Shown here: in pieces, positions 7,436 to 16,959 of the stretch
How the letters are laid out: the number at the start of each line of letters is the position of its first letter
Numbering within the stretch: the first letter of the stretch is position 1
Assembly (NCBI RefSeq): GCF_024169515.1
Contig: NZ_JAMKCQ010000001.1
Location: 2,666,001-2,730,000, forward strand
Direction of reading: 5' to 3'
Source of the DNA: Erwinia aphidicola
GTDB lineage: Bacteria > Pseudomonadota > Gammaproteobacteria > Enterobacterales > Enterobacteriaceae
DNA length: 64,000 bases
Translations under genes and position numbers: made by a program
The notes under the pieces: generated by a model
Database searches by the model: none
Seen by the model: only the letters and a program-made list of their open reading frames with translations
What the model was told of the DNA's origin: nothing

Positions 7436-7853
7436 ATTCCTTATCTCCTGTAGCTCGTTGCAAAGAAAATCCCTTATGTTGCCTGAGCAGTATACTCGAA
7501 ATTGAGTGATAAACTTGATTCAGTTTTTCATCGCTGGCGATAAAACAGTATATCTCAGGATGATGTTCCTCATAGTGGGATAAGATGGTTTCAATAACCC
7601 TTCTAAATACAATAACTGCTTTACTTCCGATATTTTGTCTGGCCAAATGGGTATTATTAATCTGGTTTTCGATGCAGTCGAACGCAATTTCGAACATACC
7701 GTTAGTTGGAAAAGTAAAATCATCGGGTAAGGTTAATGCAGTGTTTTGTTGTTCTCTGATCTCTGAAAAATAAACCTCATAGGGTTTGTCCCCTAATGAA
7801 AAAAAACCAATATGTAGTGTATTTTCAATATTAATCACCTTGAAATCATTCAT
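7395..7853 (-). CDS. Protein of unknown function, first gene of a two-gene module
   Basis: A 152-residue protein not recognised from any family I know. It has mixed alpha/beta composition, no signal peptide and no membrane segment. A helical central part carries the segment VIVFRRVIETILSHYEEHHPEIYCF, split here as VIVFRRVIET and ILSHYEEHHPEIYCF. ATG 7853 is chosen over ATG 7910 because AAGGA lies 8 nt upstream. The DNA is clearly AT-richer than the flanking yacL and speD, which suggests acquisition. The second gene overlaps its end by 41 nt. A toxin-antitoxin or effector-immunity role is possible but unproven. Confidence 0.6.
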   Translation of the reverse strand: MNDFKVINIENTLHIGFFSLGDKPYEVYFSEIREQQNTALTLPDDFTFPTNGMFEIAFDCIENQINNTHLARQNIGSKAVIVFRRVIETILSHYEEHHPEIYCFIASDEKLNQVYHSISSILLRQHKGFSLQRATGDKEYVIRTPNSFPEEL

Positions 7854-7983
7854 CGCATTTATCCTTATGCCAGTGCAGCTATCGTGCCTCATGCAGCAAG
7901 GGGAGAGCAACAGGCTGGCAGCGGATTTATTGCGTAGCGTTACGCAAATTAGGATGTAATTAAATGAAAATGGCAGAAATAAA

Positions 7984-8003
7984 AAACGGCCCGCAGGCCG
8001 TTT
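7984..8003 (-). terminator. speED terminator
   Basis: Read on the minus strand: AAACGGCC, TGCG, GGCCGTTT, followed by T-rich sequence; it lies about 40 nt past the speD stop. Confidence 0.8.
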
Positions 8004-8039
8004 ATTTATACGAATAACTTAAAGCGATAAGTTAAGCGG

Positions 8040-8849
8040 TTAAGGCGCTTTTAATCCAATGGCTGGAATGTTGCGGCCATAGTAAATTTCACGCATCTCT
8101 TTCCACAGCAGATCGGTGATGCGCTTATGTTCCTGCGGGCTGAGGTCGGCAGGGTCGGTATTAAACAGATAATGTTTAAGATCGAACTCCTTCAGCAGCA
8201 TTTTGCTATGGAACATATTTTCCTGATAGACATTCACATCCATCATGTCATACATCGACTTCATATCGTCCGACATAAAGTTCTGGATCGAATTGATCTC
8301 GTGGTCGATAAAGTGTTTCACCCCGTTGACGTCGCGCGTAAAGCCGCGCACGCGATAGTCGATGGTGACAATATCGGACTCCAGCTGGTGAATTAAGTAG
8401 TTCAGCGCTTTCAGGGGCGAAATCACGCCGCAGGTTGATACTTCAATATCGGCACGGAAAGTACAGAGCCCGCCTTCGGGATGGCTTTCCGGGTAGGTAT
8501 GCACGCAGATATGGCTCTTATCAAGGTGCGCAACCACGGAGTTTGGCAGCGGGCCGGGGTGCTCGGAGGTATCGATATCGCGCGGATCGACAGGCTCTTC
8601 GCTCACCAGAATCGTCACGCTGGCACCCTGTGGTTCATAGTCCTGGCGTGCGATATTCAGCACGTTCGCCCCGATAATCGAGCAGGTTTCGCTCAGAATT
8701 TCGGTCAGGCGGTTAGCATTATACTGCTCATCAATGTACGCAATGTATCCGTCGCGTTCAGCCTCAGTGTTCGCGTAACAGATATCGTAGATACAAAAAC
8801 TCAGGCTTTTCGTCAGGTTGTTGAAGCCATGTAGTTTCAGCTTTTGCAA
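8040..8849 (-). CDS. speD: S-adenosylmethionine decarboxylase proenzyme
   Basis: Makes decarboxylated SAM, the aminopropyl donor for spermidine. The proenzyme self-cleaves between Lys111 and Ser112 ([15 protein letters not shown]), leaving a pyruvoyl group, and the later catalytic Cys is in VSTCGV. I place the start at TTG 8849, not GTG 8855: the TTG has GGTGAG at proper distance, and only it gives Lys111/Ser112 as in E. coli. Length is 269 with a slightly extended C terminus. speE lies 27 nt upstream, so the two form the usual speED operon. Confidence 0.96.
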   Translation of the reverse strand: MQKLKLHGFNNLTKSLSFCIYDICYANTEAERDGYIAYIDEQYNANRLTEILSETCSIIGANVLNIARQDYEPQGASVTILVSEEPVDPRDIDTSEHPGPLPNSVVAHLDKSHICVHTYPESHPEGGLCTFRADIEVSTCGVISPLKALNYLIHQLESDIVTIDYRVRGFTRDVNGVKHFIDHEINSIQNFMSDDMKSMYDMMDVNVYQENMFHSKMLLKEFDLKHYLFNTDPADLSPQEHKRITDLLWKEMREIYYGRNIPAIGLKAP

Positions 8850-8876
8850 TTTCACTCACCCCCTAAGAATGCCCGG

Positions 8877-9734
8877 CTAGTCAGCCAGCGCATTCAACAG
8901 ATATTGCGGCAGGGCAAAACTGCCCGTATGGATTGCCGGATTATAGTAACGGCAGGTCAGTCCTGCTGCGTCAAAGCGCGATGCGATAGTGGCCGCATCC
9001 AGCTGGCGTAGCGCCGGGTTGTCGCTGGCCCAGGCAAAGGTCATGATGCCGCCGTAATAGGTCGGCACCGCCGCCTGATAGAAGCTGACATCCGCAAAGT
9101 AGTGGCCGAGCTTGCGGTGGCTGTTGACGGCTTCGTCCTGCTGCAGGAAACAGACGCCATTCTGCGCCACGAAGATGCCGCCAGGATTAAGGCAGCGGTG
9201 GCATCCCTGATAGAAGTCTGAGGTAAACAGGCTTTCCCCCGGTCCAATCGGATCGGTACAGTCAGAGATAATGACATCAAACTTTTCACCGGTCTGGCTC
9301 ACGAAGTTCACGCCATCGTCGATCACCAGCGTAAAGCGCGGATCGTCATAAGCGCCCTGGCTGTGGTTCGGCAGGTACTGTTTGCAGAACGTCACCACGC
9401 CCGCATCAATTTCGACCATGGTGATTTTTTCGATGTTCTGATGACGGCTGACTTCACGCAGCATGGCACCATCGCCACCGCCGATAATCAGCACGTGTTT
9501 TGCCGCGCCGTGAGCCAGCAGCGGAACGTGGGTCATCATCTCATGATAGATAAACTCATCGCGCTCGGTGGTTTGTACCACACCGTCCAGCGCCATGACG
9601 CGACCTAACGCGGAGTTTTCAAAAATGACCAGATCCTGATGCCCGGTTGGTTCGCGATACAGTACTTTATCGACAGAAAAATACTGTCCGAATCCGGCAT
9701 GAAGCGTTTCATACCACATTTCTTTATCGGTCAT
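8877..9734 (-). CDS. speE: Spermidine synthase
   Basis: Transfers the aminopropyl group from decarboxylated SAM to putrescine. The 285-residue protein carries the spermidine synthase signature ([15 protein letters not shown], then VEIDAGVV, and the active-site [13 protein letters not shown]). The start is ATG 9734, with GGAGGAG 9-12 nt upstream; an in-frame upstream ATG at 9779 lacks support. It is the first gene of speED. Its product methylthioadenosine is recycled by Mtn, encoded near 43600. Confidence 0.98.
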   Translation of the reverse strand: MTDKEMWYETLHAGFGQYFSVDKVLYREPTGHQDLVIFENSALGRVMALDGVVQTTERDEFIYHEMMTHVPLLAHGAAKHVLIIGGGDGAMLREVSRHQNIEKITMVEIDAGVVTFCKQYLPNHSQGAYDDPRFTLVIDDGVNFVSQTGEKFDVIISDCTDPIGPGESLFTSDFYQGCHRCLNPGGIFVAQNGVCFLQQDEAVNSHRKLGHYFADVSFYQAAVPTYYGGIMTFAWASDNPALRQLDAATIASRFDAAGLTCRYYNPAIHTGSFALPQYLLNALAD

Positions 9735-9833
9735 GGTGGGGACTCCTCCTGACGAAAAATGGGCCAATATCATAGCCATTTATGACCGTGGTTGCACGGT
9801 CAAATGATCGGCAGCAGGAAGGATATCAGAGGT

Positions 9834-10181
9834 TTATTTCACGTAGGCGAGCAGGCTCAGCGAGTCCCGTGCGAGAGATTTGCACTTGGTATCATTAGGA
9901 ACGGCAATACCGCTCAGATCGCGATAGCTGTCTTCACCCAGCGCTTTCATGTTGAAACTGTTGTAATTGGTTAAATCCCAACGGTTTTGCTGTGCAAAAA
10001 AGACCAGTGCCCGGCGAATTTGCCCGTCCGGTAAATCCTGATAGCCACAGTCGTTCTTCAAATAAACAAATACGGCGGTTAAATCTGCCAAATCTTCTGC
10101 TTCCGATTCGCTCAGGGCGAAACTGGTGGAGGAGAAGCCAAACAGCCCTAACAGCAACAGAGCCTTGATGCTTTTCTTCAT
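9834..10181 (-). CDS. yacC: YacC exported protein
   Basis: Periplasmic protein of unclear function, of the group sometimes compared to pilotin PulS/OutS. It has 115 residues, with a signal peptide MKKSIKALLLLGLFGFSSTSFA, split here as MKKSIKALLLLG and LFGFSSTSFA, cleaved before LSESEAEDL. Two cysteines (NDCGYQ and TKCKSL) can form one disulfide. The length and the C-terminal LARDSLSLLAYVK match E. coli YacC, and it sits between speE and cueO as in E. coli. The start at 10181 fits the signal peptide; Shine-Dalgarno support is weak. Confidence 0.9.
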   Translation of the reverse strand: MKKSIKALLLLGLFGFSSTSFALSESEAEDLADLTAVFVYLKNDCGYQDLPDGQIRRALVFFAQQNRWDLTNYNSFNMKALGEDSYRDLSGIAVPNDTKCKSLARDSLSLLAYVK

Positions 10182-10294
10182 AGTTATTCTCATACGTGTG
10201 CAATAACCTGACGTTAGCACAGTTCAGGCCAGGTGCCAGCCAAAATTAGCGTAGAAAATTCCTGAAGCGCCCAATCCGCACAAAGTAAACGGGC

Positions 10295-10325
10295 TTGACC
10301 TTACCGCTGGGGCAGGGTTTATGCT
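10295..10325 (+). promoter_or_regulatory. CueR-type copper-responsive promoter of cueO
   Basis: TTGACC (10295-10300) and TATGCT (10320-10325) are separated by 19 nt, the stretched spacing of MerR-family promoters. The spacer contains a dyad, ACCTTACC...GGCAGGGT, resembling the CueR operator of E. coli copA and cueO. Copper induction is inferred from this. Confidence 0.85.
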
Positions 10326-10361
10326 GCCCGCATTATTCACGTTTGACGCAAGGAATGGACG

Positions 10362-11966
10362 ATGCAACGCCGTGATTTTCTCAAATTAAGCGCCGCGCTG
10401 GGCGCTGCCAGCGCACTGCCGCTGTGGAGCTGCTCGCTGATGGCGGCGGAACAGCGGCCGCTGTTGCCGATCCCCTCATTACTCACTGCCGATGCACGCA
10501 GTGAAATTAGCCTGATCGCGCAGGCGGGCAGCAGCAGCTGGCGCGGAAAAAATGTCCCTACCTGGGGCTATAACGGCGCTCTGCTTGGCCCGGCAATCCA
10601 GCTGGAGCGTGGCAAAGAGGTCAACATCACCGTGTATAACCGCCTGCCGGAAGCGACGACGGTGCACTGGCACGGTCTGGAGCTGCCCGGCCAGGTCGAT
10701 GGCGGACCCCAGGCGCGCATTGCGCCTAACCAGAGCCGCCGCGTGACCTTTACCCCGGACCAACCTGCCGCGACCTGCTGGTTCCACCCGCACCAGCATG
10801 GCCGTACCGGTTATCAGGTGGCGCAAGGGCTGGCCGGGCTGGTGCTGATTAACGACCCGGAGAGCGGCAAGCTGCTGCTGCCAAAGCAGTGGGGCATTGA
10901 TGATATTCCGGTGATCCTGCAGGACAAGCGGCTAACCGCTGACGGCAGCCAGATCGACTATCAGCTGGATATCATGAGTGCCGCCGTCGGCTGGTTTGGC
11001 GACACCATGCTGACTAACGGGGCGATTTACCCGCAGGCGGGCGTGCCGCGCGGCTGGTTGCGCCTGCGCCTGCTCAACGGCTGTAACGCCCGCTCGCTGA
11101 ATATCACCACCAGCGATAAGCGCCCGATGTATGTCATTGCCAGCGATGGCGGGCTGCTGGGTGAACCCGTGCAGGTTAGCGAGCTGCCGATGATGCCGGG
11201 CGAGCGCTTCGAAGTGCTGGTCGATACCACCGATGGCAAGCCGTTCGACCTGCAAACGCTGCCGGTGCGCCAGATGGGGATGACGCTACCGCCGTTTAAC
11301 CAGCCGCTGCCGGTACTGTCGATTGCGCCGCTGCAGGTGCAGGCCAGCGGCACGCTGCCGGATAGGCTGGTTGAGATGCCTGCCGTGCCCGCGGCGCAGG
11401 GCGCCAATACGCGCTGGCTACAGCTGATGATGGACCCTGAGCTGGACCGTCGCGGCATGCAGGCGCTGATGGAGAAGTACGGCCATGCGTCGATGGCAGG
11501 CATGAGTATGGATGCGCACGACAGCGGCAAGGCGGACGCTAAGCCGCAGATGGCGATGTCGGGGATGGATCACGGCGAGATGGCGGGAATGGATCATGCC
11601 AAAGCGCCGAAAGCTTGGGACTTCCACCAGGGAAATCAGATCAACGGCGTGGCGTTCAACATGGATAAACCCGCGTTCGAAGTGAAGCAGGGCGCGTATG
11701 AGAAGTGGACTATCTCGGGCGAAGGCGATGAGATGCTGCATCCGTTCCACATTCACGGTACCCAGTTTCGCATTTTGTCAGAAAACGGTAAACCGCCCGC
11801 ACCGCACCGCAGCGGCTGGAAGGACACGGTGCGCGTTGAGGGCTGGCGCAGCGAAGTGCTGGTCCGGTTTAACCATCAGGCCACGCCAGACCAGGCCTAT
11901 ATGGCGCACTGCCATCTGCTGGAGCACGAAGACACCGGGATGATGCTCGGGTTTACCGTGGCATAA
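10362..11966 (+). CDS. cueO: Multicopper oxidase CueO
   Basis: Periplasmic cuprous oxidase that protects against copper. The 534 residues begin with a Tat signal (RRDFLK) and carry all four copper-site motifs: HWHG near 100, HPHQHG near 143, HPFHIHG near 465, and [13 protein letters not shown] at the end (type 1 Cys and axial Met). A Met/His-rich insert at about 372-418 ([23 protein letters not shown]) supplies labile Cu(I) sites as in E. coli. It is preceded by a CueR-type promoter. In E. coli gcd follows; here a PLP-enzyme gene does. Confidence 0.98.
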   Translation: MQRRDFLKLSAALGAASALPLWSCSLMAAEQRPLLPIPSLLTADARSEISLIAQAGSSSWRGKNVPTWGYNGALLGPAIQLERGKEVNITVYNRLPEATTVHWHGLELPGQVDGGPQARIAPNQSRRVTFTPDQPAATCWFHPHQHGRTGYQVAQGLAGLVLINDPESGKLLLPKQWGIDDIPVILQDKRLTADGSQIDYQLDIMSAAVGWFGDTMLTNGAIYPQAGVPRGWLRLRLLNGCNARSLNITTSDKRPMYVIASDGGLLGEPVQVSELPMMPGERFEVLVDTTDGKPFDLQTLPVRQMGMTLPPFNQPLPVLSIAPLQVQASGTLPDRLVEMPAVPAAQGANTRWLQLMMDPELDRRGMQALMEKYGHASMAGMSMDAHDSGKADAKPQMAMSGMDHGEMAGMDHAKAPKAWDFHQGNQINGVAFNMDKPAFEVKQGAYEKWTISGEGDEMLHPFHIHGTQFRILSENGKPPAPHRSGWKDTVRVEGWRSEVLVRFNHQATPDQAYMAHCHLLEHEDTGMMLGFTVA

Positions 11967-11987
11967 GCCCGAGGGTGCCAGCTAAAC

Positions 11988-12013
11988 GGGACGACCGGAA
12001 AAAAGGTCGTCCC
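11988..12013. repeat. REP-like hairpin, A-rich loop
   Basis: GGGACGACC, loop GGAAAAAA, GGTCGTCCC, followed by CTAC. The stem is perfect, and the CCCCTAC boundary matches other family members. It may double as a cueO transcript end. Confidence 0.7.
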
Positions 12014-12037
12014 CTACGAAAACATCTCCTTGCCTTT

Positions 12038-12117
12038 GTAGGGGCGAGGCATGCCTCGCCCGCCTCTATCCCAGTGCCAGGCGAGGCATGCCTCGCCCGC
12101 CTCTATCCCAGTGCCAG
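12038..12117. repeat. REP-like hairpin within a 37-bp exact tandem duplication
   Basis: GTAGGGGCGAGGCATGCCTCGCCC is a GCATGC-centred hairpin. The 37-nt unit at 12044-12080 is repeated exactly at 12081-12117. The unit includes the hairpin arm and, in reverse orientation, the last four codons and stop of the PLP-enzyme gene (reading LALG-stop). Confidence 0.85.
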
Positions 12118-13380
12118 GCGCAAATCCTCGATCAAATCATCTTTGTTCTCAATACCGATCGATAAACGGATGGTAGAGGATTTTATGCCAATGCGGTCGC
12201 GCACCTCCAGCGGCACGCCGGAGTGGGTGGTGCTGGCCGGATGGCTGGCGAGAGATTCGGTGCCGCCGAGGCTGACCGCCAGCTTGAACAGCTGCACCGC
12301 ATTGAGGAACTTAAATGCCGCCTCCTGACCGCCCCGAATATCGAACGAGAAGGTCGAACCGGCACCGCTGCACTGGGCGCGCCAGGTTTTCCCAGCCGCA
12401 GAGTCCGCCGCCAGGAATGGCAGATAGTGAATCTGCTCGACCGCCGGATGACTACGCAGAAACTCCGCCACGGCGGCGGCATTATCGTTCGCCCGCTCCA
12501 TGCGCAGTGCCAGCGTCTCCAGCGAGCGGCCAATCATCCAGCTGGAGTGCGGATCGAGCTGCGTGCCGATTGCGCTGCGCAGCGCCTTCACCTGGCGGAT
12601 GAGGGTCTTATTGCCCATCGCTGCCCCGGCGATCAGATCCGAGTGGCCGCCGACATATTTGGTCAGGGAATAGAGCGAAATATCCGCCCCGTGCTCCGTC
12701 GGGCGGGAAAACACCGGGCCGAGCAGGGTGTTATCGCAGGCAATCACCGGGCGGTGCTGCTGCTGCTGTTCAATTTTGTCGGCCACGCGCTTAATCAGCG
12801 CGATATCCACCAGGCTGTTAGTCGGGTTCGCCGGGGATTCAATCAGGATCACCGATACCCGCCCCTGCGCCATCGCGGCATCCGCCGCCGCCTGTACCGA
12901 TGCTTCATTAACACCATCGCTAAAGCCCACCGAGGTCACGCCAAGATTGTGGAAGGTTTTGCTTAGCAGCGTTTCGGTGCCGCCATACAGCGGCTGTGAG
13001 TGCAGGATAACATCACCCGGTTTCACAAAGGTCAGTAGGGTGGTGGAGATCGCCGACATCCCCGACGAGAAAAGCGCCGCGCTGTCGGTACGCTCGTAGA
13101 TCGCCAGCCGATCCTCGACGATTTCACTGTTGGGGTGGTTGAAGCGGGAATAGACCAGCCCGTTGCCTTCGCCCGCAGGGGGTTCACGGCGGCCCGAGAC
13201 GTAATCAAAAAAATCCCGCCCCTCTTCCGCGCTGTTAAACACGAAGGTCGAGGTGAGAAACACCGGGGGTTTAACCGCGCCTTCAGAGAGCGCCGGGTCA
13301 TAACCGTAGTTCAGCATCTGCGTTTCGGGCTGCAGCTCGCGCGTGCCGATATGCGTCTTTTTGGAATGTGATGAAGCCAT
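12103..13380 (-). CDS. Cystathionine gamma-synthase family PLP enzyme
   Basis: Cys/Met-metabolism PLP-dependent enzyme of 425 residues. The Schiff-base lysine is K241 in [11 protein letters not shown], the PLP ring aspartate is D216 in ACDNTLL, and the substrate-side motif is SSGMSAI at 106-112. Subfamily is uncertain: it could be a gamma-synthase, a methionine or cystathionine gamma-lyase, or an O-acetylhomoserine sulfhydrylase. It is probably not the biosynthetic MetB, which normally sits with metL. ATG 13380 has AGGAGAGCAC upstream. The stop codon lies within the second unit of a 37-bp tandem repeat. It occupies the place of gcd between cueO and hpt. Confidence 0.85.
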   Translation of the reverse strand: MASSHSKKTHIGTRELQPETQMLNYGYDPALSEGAVKPPVFLTSTFVFNSAEEGRDFFDYVSGRREPPAGEGNGLVYSRFNHPNSEIVEDRLAIYERTDSAALFSSGMSAISTTLLTFVKPGDVILHSQPLYGGTETLLSKTFHNLGVTSVGFSDGVNEASVQAAADAAMAQGRVSVILIESPANPTNSLVDIALIKRVADKIEQQQQHRPVIACDNTLLGPVFSRPTEHGADISLYSLTKYVGGHSDLIAGAAMGNKTLIRQVKALRSAIGTQLDPHSSWMIGRSLETLALRMERANDNAAAVAEFLRSHPAVEQIHYLPFLAADSAAGKTWRAQCSGAGSTFSFDIRGGQEAAFKFLNAVQLFKLAVSLGGTESLASHPASTTHSGVPLEVRDRIGIKSSTIRLSIGIENKDDLIEDLRLALG

Positions 13381-13630
13381 GTGCTCTCCTGCCCGTTGGC
13401 ATGATGTTTTATCATTGTGGACGCTAAGCTAGCATGTGGCAGGTTGTGCTGATAAATGAATAAACGCTCTATGGTTAAATCATTATGCGATATGAAATGT
13501 GGCTATCTGAACGTACAGCAGTCTATATGTCTGTCACGCGCGAATGAAAACCACGTTGCGCAACAGCGAGCGTCGGGCGTGAGAAGTGTGATAAACTGCG
13601 GCGCTTTCCCTGAGCAATCGACGAAGAGCT

Positions 13631-14167
13631 ATGAAACACACCGTTGAAGTTATGATCTCCGAAGCGGAGATCAAATCCCGCGTTGCCGCACTCGGCCAGC
13701 AAATCACTGAACATTACCGTGACAGCGGTAGTGAAATGGTGCTGGTTGGCCTGCTGCGCGGTTCATTTATGTTTATGGCCGATCTGTGTCGCGCCATTGA
13801 TGTCCCCCACGAAGTCGACTTTATGACGGCGTCGAGCTACGGAAATGGCACCTCGAGCACCCGTGATGTGAAAATCCTTAAAGATCTGGATGAGGATATT
13901 CGCGGTAAAGACGTGCTGATCGTCGAAGATATTATCGATTCAGGTAATACGCTGAGCAAAGTGCGTGAGCTTTTCAACCTGCGCGGCCCGAAATCCGTGG
14001 CGATCTGCACCCTGCTGGATAAGCCTTCCCGCCGCGAAGTGGACGTGCCGGTAGAGTATGTCGGTTTCGCCATTCCTGACGAGTTTGTGGTGGGCTACGG
14101 CATTGACTATGCCCAGCGCTATCGCCACCTGCCGTACGTGGGCAAAGTGGTGATGCTGGACGAGTAA
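13631..14167 (+). CDS. hpt: Hypoxanthine phosphoribosyltransferase
   Basis: Salvages hypoxanthine to IMP with PRPP. The 178 residues equal E. coli Hpt; the PRPP-binding loop [14 protein letters not shown] is near 97-110, and [10 protein letters not shown] and [14 protein letters not shown] are conserved. The start has GAAGAGCT upstream. It is a single gene, divergent from the PLP-enzyme gene and convergent with can across a repeat-filled gap. Confidence 0.98.
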   Translation: MKHTVEVMISEAEIKSRVAALGQQITEHYRDSGSEMVLVGLLRGSFMFMADLCRAIDVPHEVDFMTASSYGNGTSSTRDVKILKDLDEDIRGKDVLIVEDIIDSGNTLSKVRELFNLRGPKSVAICTLLDKPSRREVDVPVEYVGFAIPDEFVVGYGIDYAQRYRHLPYVGKVVMLDE

Positions 14168-14227
14168 TCGCAGGTTTATCCACAGCACAATCGACTAAGG
14201 CCGGAGTTTCCGGCCTGTAATACCATA

Positions 14228-14440
14228 CTGCGCTTGCTCGTCATTCTTCAAGCTGGCTGTGCGTTGGCTTCTCCTGTTCACCCCAGTCACATAGTTACCT
14301 ATGCTCCTGGGGATTCGCAGGCTTGCCGCGTTACTCGGCCCAAGTTTGGGCCTCGCCCCTTACGGGGCCAGCACTGGTGCTGTTCAAAAACGCATGGCGT
14401 TTTTGTCATCCAGCGTGAATTATTTAGAGCAAGGTTATAA
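14228..14440. repeat. Composite intergenic repeat with several hairpins
   Basis: The gap between convergent hpt and can holds stacked inverted repeats: CCCCAG...CTGGGG enclosing ACATAG/CTATG, then GGCCCAAGTTTGGGCC, then GGGGCCAGCACTGGTGCT, and AAAACGCATGGCGTTTT. The left part (TCTTCAAGCTG ... CCTGGGGATTC) resembles an intergenic repeat common in Yersinia, Serratia and Erwinia genomes, from memory and not verified. The last hairpin with its T run could terminate hpt. Confidence 0.5.
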
Positions 14441-14447
14441 ATGTGGA

Positions 14448-15110
14448 TTACGGATTGAGATCCGGGTCGTTCAGCAGGTTGGCGATACCGTGGCGATAGC
14501 GCTGTTCGAGGATTTCACGACTGGTTGCGGAGACTTCCAGATCGCGCAGGTAACCGTCCTGAATACCGTAAACCCAACCGTGAATGTTGACCTTCTGCCC
14601 GCGTTTCCACGCTGACTGCATGATGGTGGAGTGGCCGAGGTTGTAAACTTGCTCAATCACGTTGATTTCACAAAGTTTATCAAAGCGCTTTTCCGGCGGC
14701 AGTTCACCGAGTAACGCGCTATGCTTGTACCACAAATCACGGATATGCAGCAGCCAGTTGTCAATCAGGCCGAGTTCCGGGTTATCCACCGCCGCCTGAA
14801 CGCCGCCGCAGCCGTAGTGACCACAGATAATAATGTGTTCCACTTCCAGCACTTCAACCGCGTACTGCACCACCGACAGGCAGTTGAGATCGGTGTGCAC
14901 CACCAGGTTGGCGACGTTGCGGTGAACAAACAGTTCACCCGGCTCCAGCCCGGTCAGGCGCTCGGCAGGTACCCGGCTGTCAGAACAGCCAATCCACAGG
15001 AAGCGCGGCTTCTGCGCCAGAGACAGGCGTTCAAAGAAACCGGGATCTTCCTCTTTCAGTAATTTGGACCACTGGCGATTGTTGCTGATAAGGGTGTTAA
15101 TGTCTTTCAT
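14448..15110 (-). CDS. can: Beta-class carbonic anhydrase
   Basis: Interconverts CO2 and bicarbonate in the cytoplasm, supplying bicarbonate for carboxylations. The 220 residues match E. coli Can. The zinc ligands fall at the expected positions: Cys42, Asp44 (GCSDSR), His98 and Cys101 (GHYGCGG). ATG 15110 gives the family length; the extension to 15197 does not align to the family. It is divergent from yadG with about 110 nt between the starts. Confidence 0.97.
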   Translation of the reverse strand: MKDINTLISNNRQWSKLLKEEDPGFFERLSLAQKPRFLWIGCSDSRVPAERLTGLEPGELFVHRNVANLVVHTDLNCLSVVQYAVEVLEVEHIIICGHYGCGGVQAAVDNPELGLIDNWLLHIRDLWYKHSALLGELPPEKRFDKLCEINVIEQVYNLGHSTIMQSAWKRGQKVNIHGWVYGIQDGYLRDLEVSATSREILEQRYRHGIANLLNDPDLNP

Positions 15111-15218
15111 AATGATGTCTGCCACTACCTCGAAATGCGTACCGTAATATAGGGCAACGCTCCGTGATTGGAAATGACAAACAAGAAACCTATACAAATA
15201 CAGGGCTCTCTCTTACCT

Positions 15219-16145
15219 ATGACATATGCACTGGAACTTGAAAAGCTGACCAAAACCTACGCAGGCGGGGTTCAGGCGCTCAAGGGCATCGATCTCGCTG
15301 TCGAGGCCGGTGATTTCTATGCGCTGCTCGGCCCTAACGGCGCCGGTAAATCTACCACCATCGGCATTATCAGCTCGCTGGTTAACAAAACCGGCGGCAA
15401 AGTCCGGGTGTTTGGCTATGACCTGCAGCAGGACGTGGTCAACGCCAAGCGTCAGCTCGGGCTGGTGCCGCAGGAGTTCAACTTTAACCAGTTTGAAACC
15501 GTGATGCAGATTGTGGTCAGCCAGGCCGGACTGTACGGCGTGGAGAAACCAGACGCGTTAAAGCGTGCGGAAAAATACCTGAAGCAGCTGGATTTATGGG
15601 ATAAACGCAACGAACGTGCGCGCATGCTTTCCGGCGGGATGAAGCGCCGCCTGATGATCGCCCGCGCGCTGATGCACGAGCCAAAGCTGCTGATCCTCGA
15701 TGAGCCAACCGCCGGGGTGGATATCGAACTGCGCCGCTCAATGTGGACCTTCCTGCAGGAGCTGAATGCGCAGGGCACCACCATTATCCTGACCACCCAC
15801 TATCTGGAAGAAGCCGAAATGCTGTGCCGCAATATCGGCATTATCCAGCGCGGTGAGCTGGTGGAAAACACCTCAATGAAGGGCCTGCTTTCTAAGCTGA
15901 AATCGGAAACCTTTATTCTCGACCTCGCGGCTAAAAGCCCGCTGCCGAAGCTGGAAGGCTTCCAGTACCGGCTGATTGATACCTCGACGCTGGAAGTGGA
16001 AGTGCTGCGTGAGCAGGGGCTGAACAGCGTGTTTAGCCAGCTCAGCCATCAGGGCGTGCAGGTATTGAGTATGCGCAACAAGGCCAACCGCCTTGAGGAG
16101 CTGTTTGTCGACCTGGTTAACGGGCGCACAGGAGAAAAAGCATGA
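15219..16145 (+). CDS. yadG: ABC transporter ATP-binding protein YadG
   Basis: ATPase of an ABC-2-type exporter whose substrate is unknown. The 308 residues contain Walker A GPNGAGKST, the signature LSGGMKRR, Walker B LLILDEP and a switch histidine in LTTHYLEEAE. ATG 15219 aligns with the E. coli start (MTYALELEKLTKTY); the in-frame extension upstream overlaps the can promoter region. It overlaps yadH by 4 nt (ATGA), a translationally coupled pair. Confidence 0.96.
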   Translation: MTYALELEKLTKTYAGGVQALKGIDLAVEAGDFYALLGPNGAGKSTTIGIISSLVNKTGGKVRVFGYDLQQDVVNAKRQLGLVPQEFNFNQFETVMQIVVSQAGLYGVEKPDALKRAEKYLKQLDLWDKRNERARMLSGGMKRRLMIARALMHEPKLLILDEPTAGVDIELRRSMWTFLQELNAQGTTIILTTHYLEEAEMLCRNIGIIQRGELVENTSMKGLLSKLKSETFILDLAAKSPLPKLEGFQYRLIDTSTLEVEVLREQGLNSVFSQLSHQGVQVLSMRNKANRLEELFVDLVNGRTGEKA

Positions 16146-16912
16146 CACATTTATACTGGGTCGCCCTGAAGAGCATCTGGGGTAAAGAGATTAACCGTTT
16201 CGCCCGCATCTGGATCCAGACGCTGGTGCCGCCGGTGATCACCATGACGCTCTACTTTATTATTTTCGGCAACCTGATTGGCTCGCGCATCGGTGAGATG
16301 CACGGCTTCAGCTATATGCAGTTTATTGTGCCGGGCCTGATTATGATGGCGGTGATCACCAATGCCTATGCCAACGTGGCCTCGTCGTTCTTCAGCGCCA
16401 AGTTCCAGCGCAATATCGAAGAGCTGCTGGTGGCACCGGTACCGACGCACGTGATTATCGCCGGTTATGTCGGCGGCGGCGTGGCGCGCGGGATCTGCGT
16501 GGGCGTGCTGGTGACGGCGATTTCGCTGTTCTTCGTGCCGTTCCAGGTGCATTCGTGGCTGATGGTGGCGGTGACGCTGCTGCTGACGGCGGTGCTGTTC
16601 TCGCTGGCGGGCCTGTTGAATGCGGTATTTGCCCGGACTTTCGATGATATCAGCCTGATCCCGACCTTCGTGCTGACGCCGCTGACCTACCTTGGCGGGG
16701 TGTTCTATTCGCTGACGCTGCTGCCGCCGGTGTGGCAGATGGTGTCGAAGCTGAACCCGATCGTCTACATGATCAGCGGATTCCGCTACGGTTTCCTCGG
16801 GATTAACGATGTGCCGCTGGCGTTTACGCTGGGCGTGCTGGTGGCGTTTATCGCGGTGTTTTATATTCTGGTGTGGGTGCTGATCCAGCGCGGTCGCGGA
16901 TTACGTACCTGA
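16142..16912 (+). CDS. yadH: ABC-2 type permease YadH
   Basis: Membrane partner of YadG. The 256 residues carry about six hydrophobic segments and the ABC-2 family signature region near 175-215 (TPLTYLGGVFYSL). AGGAGAAAAAGC precedes the ATG, which overlaps the yadG stop. In E. coli yadI and yadE follow; here the gene is followed directly by a hairpin repeat and panD on the other strand. Confidence 0.96.
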   Translation: MTHLYWVALKSIWGKEINRFARIWIQTLVPPVITMTLYFIIFGNLIGSRIGEMHGFSYMQFIVPGLIMMAVITNAYANVASSFFSAKFQRNIEELLVAPVPTHVIIAGYVGGGVARGICVGVLVTAISLFFVPFQVHSWLMVAVTLLLTAVLFSLAGLLNAVFARTFDDISLIPTFVLTPLTYLGGVFYSLTLLPPVWQMVSKLNPIVYMISGFRYGFLGINDVPLAFTLGVLVAFIAVFYILVWVLIQRGRGLRT

Positions 16913-16916
16913 TGGA

Positions 16917-16947
16917 TAGGGGCCGATCATTTTCCGATCGGCCCCTA
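16917..16947. repeat. REP-like hairpin between yadH and panD
   Basis: TAGGGGCCGATC, loop ATTTTCC, GATCGGCCCCTA: a perfect 12-bp stem between convergent genes. Family member, possibly acting as a transcript end on both sides. Confidence 0.75.
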
Positions 16948-16959
16948 CATGTTTGGCTT

